From Balneolales bacterium (lineage in GTDB: Bacteria; Bacteroidota; Rhodothermia; Balneolales; Natronogracilivirgulaceae), in the NCBI GenBank assembly GCA_007116685.1, contig SKIC01000034.1:1-8267 (forward strand): a stretch of 8,267 nt of DNA, read 5' to 3'. A program made the translations under genes and the position numbers. The stretch's first letter is position 1. The number at the start of each line of letters is the position of its first letter. Below are positions 1-3,936 of the stretch, piece after piece. Under the pieces are notes generated by a model. The model was given only the letters and a program-made list of their open reading frames with translations. It searched no databases and was not told where the DNA came from.

Positions 1-151
1 TCGACTGCGACGTTATAACAAATCGTGGACGATTTGTTTATTTGCTACCGGACGTCGAGGACGACGTCCTTCTATAGTAGGGCATCGTCTTCGATGCCCG
101 AATAAAATATCGCAGTCGTCCTCGACTGCGACGTTATAACAAATCGTGGAC
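1..151. repeat. Left palindrome array beside the transposase (one full A-B-C-D unit plus partial units)
   Basis: A dense run of 8-bp-arm, 4-nt-loop hairpins. Position 2-9 is the right arm of a D hairpin cut by the window edge. Then come hairpin A (18-37, arms ACAAATCG/CGATTTGT, loop TGGA), B (50-69, GGACGTCG/CGACGTCC, loop AGGA), C (80-99, GGGCATCG/CGATGCCC, loop TCTT) and D (111-130, CGCAGTCG/CGACTGCG, loop TCCT). The next A starts at 139 and stops after 13 bases at 151, one base into its right arm; unrelated AT-rich sequence follows. The A-to-A period is 121 bp. GTAG lies at 77-80, directly 5' of the C stem and sharing its first G. The array continues out of the window to the left. A reading frame across it is not a gene. 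Seen directly in the sequence; the REP-like label is by analogy with REP/BIME elements. Confidence 0.9.
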
Positions 152-192
152 AAAATCCTGCTTCTGCAACCAAAGAGGCCTGTTGCCCCTTT

Positions 193-222
193 ATAAATCA
201 TAACCAAATAAATCATAGCCAA
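193..222. repeat. Tandem 15-bp direct repeat, two copies
   Basis: ATAAATCATAACCAA (193-207) is followed at once by ATAAATCATAGCCAA (208-222), with one mismatch. It lies between the broken end of the left hairpin array and the 3' end of the transposase gene. No function is evident; it may be debris from the rearrangement that placed the transposase segment in the array. Confidence 0.75.
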
Positions 223-234
223 AACTCATAAAAT

Positions 235-259
235 GAGAATTAAACGCATAATAATTCTC
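235..259 (-). terminator. AT-rich inverted repeat over the transposase stop codon
   Basis: GAGAATTA (235-242) and TAATTCTC (252-259) form an 8-bp stem with a 9-nt loop. It includes the TAA stop of the transposase gene and is followed on the minus strand by an ATTTTA stretch. A second short hairpin (CTCAT/ATGAG, 225-237) overlaps its outer side. It could be a weak terminator or a structural end of the transposase cassette. The stem is AT-rich and the U-tract poor, so the call is tentative. Confidence 0.35.
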
Positions 260-773
260 GCAAGGGGTTCTCTGGGTGTGCACTTGAATAAAAGTAATGC
301 TCAGGCTGAGTTACTATTCCAGCTTTTACAGGGTTAAGATGTATATATTCCATTTTTTGAGAATACTTAATTGGGCTATCTAATGTAATGGGATAACATC
401 CGGATTTCCAGATTTTATGTTTTCGGCCTAAATCTCTCTGTTTATTTGCAACAGTAAATATAGAACTAATCCATCGCCTGCGGCTTTCTTGTTTATCATT
501 TTGTATAGCTTGAATTAGTTCCTTCGCTGTATAACTTTTAAAATGTCCAAGAACTCTGCTTAGAAATTCACACCTTGAGTAGGCTATAAGATGTAAATGA
601 CTAGGCATTAGGCAATAGGATTCTATCATAATCCTGTTATTTGATATCAGAAAGGCAAGGTTGTTTATAATGATATCAGCCAAAGATTTTCTCGTAAAGA
701 GATCAATCCATCCAGTTATTGTAAGTGTGCAAAAGTATGCTGAGTTGTTATCTGCTATGTTTTTCTGAGCCAT
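240..773 (-). CDS. REP-associated-type tyrosine transposase (RAYT / Y1_Tnp, IS200-like HUH nuclease)
   Basis: A 177-residue single-strand DNA nuclease of the Y1 transposase superfamily. These enzymes cut and join one DNA strand next to a hairpin through a covalent tyrosine-DNA bond. The HUH metal motif is H59-L-H61 within MPSHLHLI. The predicted nucleophile is Y143 in YIHLNPVKAGIV, the position equivalent to Y115 of E. coli TnpA-REP. The N-terminal YFCTLTITGWIDLFTRK and the middle FKSYTAKEL...ESRRRW follow the subtype common in Bacteroidota. The length is normal and all catalytic residues are present, so it should be active. The ATG at 771-773 has an A-rich leader (AAAGAAAAAAACAAG) instead of a Shine-Dalgarno sequence. 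Hairpin arrays flank it at 1-151 and 863-1178. No terminal inverted repeats or target duplication make it a classic IS. That it acts on these hairpins is inferred from the RAYT/REP paradigm. Confidence 0.9.
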   Translation of the reverse strand: MAQKNIADNNSAYFCTLTITGWIDLFTRKSLADIIINNLAFLISNNRIMIESYCLMPSHLHLIAYSRCEFLSRVLGHFKSYTAKELIQAIQNDKQESRRRWISSIFTVANKQRDLGRKHKIWKSGCYPITLDSPIKYSQKMEYIHLNPVKAGIVTQPEHYFYSSAHPENPLRELLCV

Positions 774-862
774 ATCTTGTTTTTTTCTTTTGCAGATACA
801 CTCAAAGCTTATTCCTTACTAAAAATTTACAGTTTTTTACTATTGATGGTTGAGCAGACAAT

Positions 863-1178
863 ACAAATCGAGGACGATTTATTTTTTATGGCAGGACGTC
901 GAGACGACGTCCTGCCATCGTAGGGCATTGTCCCCGATGCCCGGAGCAAATATAGCAGTCGTCTCGACTGCGACCATTGTACAAATCGAGGACGATTTGT
1001 TGTTTGCTACCGGACGTCGGGGACGACGTCCTTCTATAGTAGGGCATCGTCCCCGATGCCCGAATAAAATATCGCAGTCGTCCTCGACTGCGACGTTATA
1101 ACAAATCGTGGACGATTTGTTTATTTGCTACCGGACGTCGGGGACGACGTCCTACGGTTGAGGGATGGACGTCCTACG
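863..1178. repeat. Right palindrome array beside the transposase (two full A-B-C-D units, a third A-B and a remnant)
   Basis: Unit 1: A (863-882, imperfect outer pairs, loop AGGA), B (stem 888-901/905-918, loop AGA), C (923-942, loop TCCC, one G-T wobble), D (955-971, loop TCT). Unit 2: A (981-1000), B (1012-1031), C (1042-1061), D (1073-1092). Unit 3: A (1101-1120) and B (1133-1152), then a collapsed B remnant GGACGTCC at 1167-1174. The 11-mer GACGTCCTACG occurs twice, at 1146-1156 and 1168-1178. A-to-A periods are 118 and 120 bp. Spacers are conserved between units. The array lies in the same orientation as the left array and ends 8 bp before the SDR stop codon. It fills nearly all of the gap between the transposase and SDR genes; 774-862 shows nothing recognisable. 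A plus-strand reading frame across it is not a gene. Confidence 0.9.
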
Positions 1179-1186
1179 TTTTTCCA

Positions 1187-1939
1187 TCAAATCGTAAATC
1201 CGCCGTCTGCGAAAAATACGGAGCCTGTGCTGTAGGCGGAGGCATCGGAAACTAAAAACAAAATCATGGCTCCAATCTCTTCGGGATTTCCCATTCTTTG
1301 AAGAGGAAGATGCTTCGTGAATCGCTGGAGTGTTTTCTCATCACTCCATAAAGCTTTGCTGAATTTGGTTTTGATTAATCCAGGGCATATCACATTTACA
1401 CGGATGTTATCTGCACCCCACTCCTTTGCGAGAACCTGAGTCATCATATTCATAGCCGCTTTGCTGATGCTGTAATAGCCCAAATTCTGCTCCGGTTTTA
1501 CCCCGCCAATACTGCTGATATTCACTACCGAGCCACCTTCTTTTTTCATCAGAGGATGCAGCAGGCGGGCTAATTGCATTGGACCTTTTACATTGACCTG
1601 CATTATTTTATCGAAAGCATCGATATCACAATCCAACACAGGCCCATAAACTGGATTTGCCGCCGCATTATTTACCAAAATATGAAGCACACCAAATTTC
1701 GACTCTATCCATGAAACCAATTCGGCGACTTCCTCCATATTTCCGACATTGCAAGCTTTCGCATGTGCTTTACCGCCATTTTTTGTAATACTTTCAGCCA
1801 CAGCCTCAACTGCTTCTAATTTTCGGCTCACAACAATTACTTCTGCTCCGGCTTTTGCAAGTAATTGTGCTGTGTCTTCACCAATTCCTTTGGATGCTCC
1901 CGTTATGAGGGCGACTTTTTTGTCTAATTTTATGTTCAT
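1187..1939 (-). CDS. Classical SDR-family NAD(P)-dependent oxidoreductase (DHRS4-like)
   Basis: With the start at 1939 the protein has 250 residues, the usual classical SDR length. The cofactor motif is TGASKGIG (13-20), followed by NNAA (90-93). The active site is N116, S143 (in NISS), Y156 and K160 (YSISK), with the expected S-to-Y spacing of 13. The C-terminal half (NIRVN..CPGLIKTKFSKALW) resembles the DHRS4 branch of carbonyl/retinol reductases, so a cytosolic carbonyl or hydroxyacyl substrate is likely, but the substrate cannot be read from sequence. An upstream in-frame ATG at 2029 would add 30 residues, but these are encoded inside the 142-bp inverted-repeat element and match no SDR, so I reject it. 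A weak AAGAAAG lies about 9 nt before the chosen ATG. It is downstream of the mscM-like gene, apart from the inserted element. Confidence 0.93.
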   Translation of the reverse strand: MNIKLDKKVALITGASKGIGEDTAQLLAKAGAEVIVVSRKLEAVEAVAESITKNGGKAHAKACNVGNMEEVAELVSWIESKFGVLHILVNNAAANPVYGPVLDCDIDAFDKIMQVNVKGPMQLARLLHPLMKKEGGSVVNISSIGGVKPEQNLGYYSISKAAMNMMTQVLAKEWGADNIRVNVICPGLIKTKFSKALWSDEKTLQRFTKHLPLQRMGNPEEIGAMILFLVSDASAYSTGSVFFADGGFTI

Positions 1940-1955
1940 AATCACATTCTTTCTT

Positions 1956-2097
1956 AGGTGGCTTTGAAAAACTGTCTTTTTGCCCAATATCTTCGTTATC
2001 AGGATTTTAAAATCCTCACATATGGCCAATATACTGCGGTTTTAAAATCCTTCTGGCCTCGATCTTGAACAAAAATCCTGGTTTTTCAAAGCCACCT
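1956..2097. mobile_element. 142-bp MITE-like element with 17-bp terminal inverted repeats
   Basis: AGGTGGCTTTGAAAAAC (1956-1972) is perfectly repeated in inverse at 2081-2097. The interior continues as an imperfect dyad: TTTTTGNNCAANATC appears near both ends, AGGATTTTAAAATCCT (2001-2016) mirrors GGTTTTAAAATCC (2038-2050), and a near-palindromic ATATGGCCAATAT lies at the centre. The element occupies nearly the whole gap between the mscM-like stop (2099) and the SDR start (1939); without it the two genes would be about 17 bp apart. No target duplication was found, so insertion is inferred. The transcript could fold into a long hairpin affecting SDR expression. On the minus strand its outer end reads AGGAGGTGG (2100-2092), a Shine-Dalgarno look-alike with no good start after it. 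Confidence 0.75.
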
Positions 2098-2098
2098 C

Positions 2099-3370
2099 CT
2101 AATCTTTAAAACCTGGATTATTCGAGATTTTATCAAAATCCCAACCAGACGGCTGCTGGAAATGTCGTAATCCGAACTCGGGCAAAATCGACAGTAAGTG
2201 ATCAAAAATATCCGCCTGAATTTGTTCATAAATAGCCCATTGTGTAGAATTCGCAAAAGCATATATCTGAAGCGGTAAACCTTGTGCCGTTGGCTCCATT
2301 TGCCTAACAATCGTCAATAACTCTTTATGTGTATTAGGGTGATGCTTAAGATATTCATACGCATAAGCCCGAAAAGTGCCGATATTTGTGAGCCATCGTC
2401 CGTTCGTAATCACCGATGATTTGGTCATCTTGCTTTTGTTGTAGGCATGGACATCCTCAAGTTTGCGGGTGATATAATCCTTGAGTAAATACGATTCCTT
2501 TAGTCGCTCTACTTCGGCCAAAGACAAAAAACGCACACTTTCAATGTCTATCAATAAATTCCTCATGATGCGTCTGCCGCCACTTTCCTGCATCCCACGC
2601 CAATTACGAAAACTGTGATCAAGAAATTTATGCGTTGGGATTACCGTAATCGTTTTATCCCAGTTCTGAACTCTCACTGTATTTAGTGCGATATCTACAA
2701 CATCACCATCGGCACCAAACTGAGGCATTTCAATCCAGTCTCCAACTCTAACAACATCATTTCCGGTTAATTGGATACTGGCTACCAGAGAAAGCAGAGT
2801 ATCTCGGAAAATCAATAGAACGATGGCCGTCATAGCACCAATTCCACTCAGAAAATACCAGGGAGATTGATTAGCAAGTTGAGCAATAATTAAAATTGCG
2901 GTGATGATGTACACGATCACCTTACCCATTTGGATATAACTTTTGATGGGCCGCCTTTTTGATTCGCTGGATAACAGATGAATAGAATGAATGGTTGATA
3001 GAAAACTATCAATAGTTCGGGCCACGACCAGAATCATGGTGGCATTTATGAGCCTCATGAAAAAATTGAGCAGGTCTTCCGGAAATTGCGAAACCCAATC
3101 TATACCTATGTAAAAAATGAGTAAGGGTAGTATGAATAAAGCCCTTTGAGGGAGTTTGTTCTCGAGGATGGCATCATACCACGGGTGGTTCGCTTTTTTT
3201 CCTAATTTGGTGATAAGGGATATAATCCATGCACGAATCAGGAAGTGTAAAATGGCACTTATCCCAAGTAAGAGAAAAACTCCAATAGCCGTTTCTGTGA
3301 TTGGATTTTGATAAGCTTCGGGTAAGAATGACAGCAATCGACTGACAACTAAATTTCCGCTGTTCTCCAT
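2099..3370 (-). CDS. Miniconductance mechanosensitive channel, YbdG/MscM type
   Basis: A 423-residue inner-membrane channel of the MscS superfamily, close in length to E. coli YbdG (415). It opens under membrane tension to release solutes during hypo-osmotic shock. Hydrophobic segments lie at about 27-53, 76-93, 103-122, 148-166 and 171-200; the last is the pore-lining helix (FLSGIGAMTAIVLLIFRDTLL). The cytoplasmic beta domain follows with the family signature VGDWIEMPQFGADGDVVDIA (209-228) and NWDKTITVIPTHKFLDHSFRNW (236-257). The loop with RGMQESGGRRIMRNL (258-272) is typical of the YbdG branch and not of small MscS. The ATG at 3370 has no Shine-Dalgarno sequence. The upstream 549 bp are repeat-rich; downstream the SDR gene follows after the 142-bp element. 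Confidence 0.93.
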   Translation of the reverse strand: MENSGNLVVSRLLSFLPEAYQNPITETAIGVFLLLGISAILHFLIRAWIISLITKLGKKANHPWYDAILENKLPQRALFILPLLIFYIGIDWVSQFPEDLLNFFMRLINATMILVVARTIDSFLSTIHSIHLLSSESKRRPIKSYIQMGKVIVYIITAILIIAQLANQSPWYFLSGIGAMTAIVLLIFRDTLLSLVASIQLTGNDVVRVGDWIEMPQFGADGDVVDIALNTVRVQNWDKTITVIPTHKFLDHSFRNWRGMQESGGRRIMRNLLIDIESVRFLSLAEVERLKESYLLKDYITRKLEDVHAYNKSKMTKSSVITNGRWLTNIGTFRAYAYEYLKHHPNTHKELLTIVRQMEPTAQGLPLQIYAFANSTQWAIYEQIQADIFDHLLSILPEFGLRHFQQPSGWDFDKISNNPGFKD

Positions 3371-3532
3371 AAATATAAGTTCAATTTCTATGATTTTTTA
3401 ATTTGTAAGAACATACAAAATTGAGAGCAAACAGAGCAGAAAAGTTGTGTGGGATATGTGGGGATTTTGGAGTTTAGGCTTCAACAAAAACTCCGTATTC
3501 ATTTCGCGCCGAATGCTGGAAAGCTTCGCAAT
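3371..3532. other. Upstream region of the mscM-like gene
   Basis: About 160 bp of AT-rich sequence that should hold the promoter of the mechanosensitive channel gene on the minus strand; no promoter match was convincing enough to mark. The string TTCATTTCGCGCCGAAT (about 3498-3514) resembles the start of the GCGCCGG hairpin block that recurs at 3619-3636 and 7242-7260, so it may be a third, partial copy of that block. No gene is seen here. Confidence 0.4.
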
Positions 3533-3544
3533 GTGAGCAGAAAC

Positions 3545-3575
3545 GTGTCAGGTTTCAAAAACCTGACACATTTTT
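3545..3575. terminator. GTGTCAGGTTT hairpin with flanking A and T runs
   Basis: An 11-bp perfect stem (3545-3555 with 3559-3569), a 3-nt loop, three A before and five T after, so it looks like a terminator on the plus strand and a weaker one on the minus strand. The same hairpin recurs, longer, at 7160-7194. It is far from any gene end (345 bp past the M1-like stop), so I read it mainly as a repeat-family hairpin that could terminate readthrough. Confidence 0.45.
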
Positions 3576-3693
3576 AAGACTAAAGATCCATTCCAACGCT
3601 TTTTTTGACCAAATCCCATTTCATTCTGCGCCGGATTCTGTTCTAGCCTCCGATTTTTTTTGACGGCGCATTTTTAGTGGTGGCCTTTTAACC

Positions 3694-3723
3694 CCGGGTA
3701 TCGCTCCGCTCGACCCCGGCTAC
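3694..3723 (-). repeat. REP-like hairpin with 5' GTAG
   Basis: On the minus strand GTAG (3723-3720) directly precedes a stem CCGGGGTCG...CGATACCCGG (3719-3711 with 3703-3694): five outer and three inner pairs around a small internal loop, apical loop 7 nt. GTAG 5' of an imperfect palindrome is the architecture of REP sequences bound by RAYT proteins. A second small hairpin, GCTCC/GGAGC (3733-3745), sits beside it. It lies in the variable middle of composite repeat copy 1. Confidence 0.6.
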
Positions 3724-3762
3724 CAATATTCCGCTCCTCCGGAGCTTGAGCTGTAGTCAAGA

Positions 3763-3805
3763 AATCTATTTGCAAACAAACCCCAATTTTGGCACCAAAT
3801 AGATT
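3763..3805. repeat. 10-bp inverted repeat in the variable middle of composite repeat copy 1
   Basis: AATCTATTTG (3763-3772) pairs with CAAATAGATT (3796-3805) around a 23-nt loop. Copy 2 has a different sequence but a comparable stem at the corresponding place (7349-7358/7370-7379). Confidence 0.6.
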
Positions 3806-3880
3806 GTCCACAATTAATCCTTCGCCAACCGCACCAATCCCAAAACCTTCAACCTTCGTCGTTCAACCTGAAACATTACC

Positions 3881-3936
3881 CCCTAAACCCTAAGCCCTAA
3901 ACTCTTCACCTATCACCTATCACCTATCACCTATCA
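3881..3936. repeat. Heptamer tandem repeats CCCTAAA x3 and TCACCTA x4
   Basis: CCCTAAA, CCCTAAG, CCCTAAA run from 3881 to 3901, then TCACCTA is repeated four times from 3906 to 3933 with TCA following to 3936. Just before, TTCAACC-type heptamers occupy 3848-3868. The TCACCTA run overlaps the 3' end of the M1-like gene and encodes its last residues (IGDR) and the TGA stop at 3920-3922. Slippage by one unit would shift the frame at the C-terminus, although TAG and TGA recur in the repeat. Confidence 0.85.

Larger units (their letters stand above)
3533..3901. repeat. Composite hairpin repeat, copy 1
   Basis: This shares three blocks, in the same order and orientation, with 7119-7513. Block a (3533-3576) has GTGAGCAGAAACGTGTCAGG and a perfect 11-bp hairpin (3545-3555/3559-3569, arm GTGTCAGGTTT) followed by five T. 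Block b (3607-3683) has GACCAAATCCC and a hairpin with arms TGCGCCG/CGGCGCA (3627-3633/3664-3670) and a 30-nt loop, followed by TTTTT and GGTGG. A variable middle (3684-3820) differs between copies. Block c (3821-3901) has TTCGCCAACCGCACCAA, TTCAACC heptamers and CCCTAAA heptamers. It fills most of the gap between the M1-like gene and the mscM-like gene. It contains no plausible gene. The boundaries are those of visible similarity by eye. Confidence 0.8.

Noticed and set aside
13..222. Minus-strand reading frame of 69 codons across the left array
   Set aside because: It is a translation of palindromic repeats; the same repeat also gives a frame on the other strand at 850-1101, so neither is credible.
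152..862. A complete insertion sequence around the transposase
   Set aside because: No terminal inverted repeats or target-site duplication were found; the flanking repeats are direct hairpin arrays, which fits a RAYT gene better than an IS.
1..1178. Possible CRISPR array from regularly spaced palindromes
   Set aside because: Four different palindromes alternate with 8-12 bp spacers that are themselves conserved between units; there are no unique ~30-bp spacers and no cas genes.
1940..2029. 30-residue N-terminal extension of the SDR protein
   Set aside because: The segment is mostly encoded inside the inverted-repeat element and precedes the normal SDR N-terminus.
2086..2310. Minus-strand frame of 74 codons within the mscM-like gene
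   Set aside because: It lies in another frame of a gene with strong family motifs, so it is a shadow.
3881..3901. Telomere-like CCCTAAA repeat as a replicon end
   Set aside because: Only three units, inside an intergenic repeat with genes on both sides; coincidence with the plant telomere motif.
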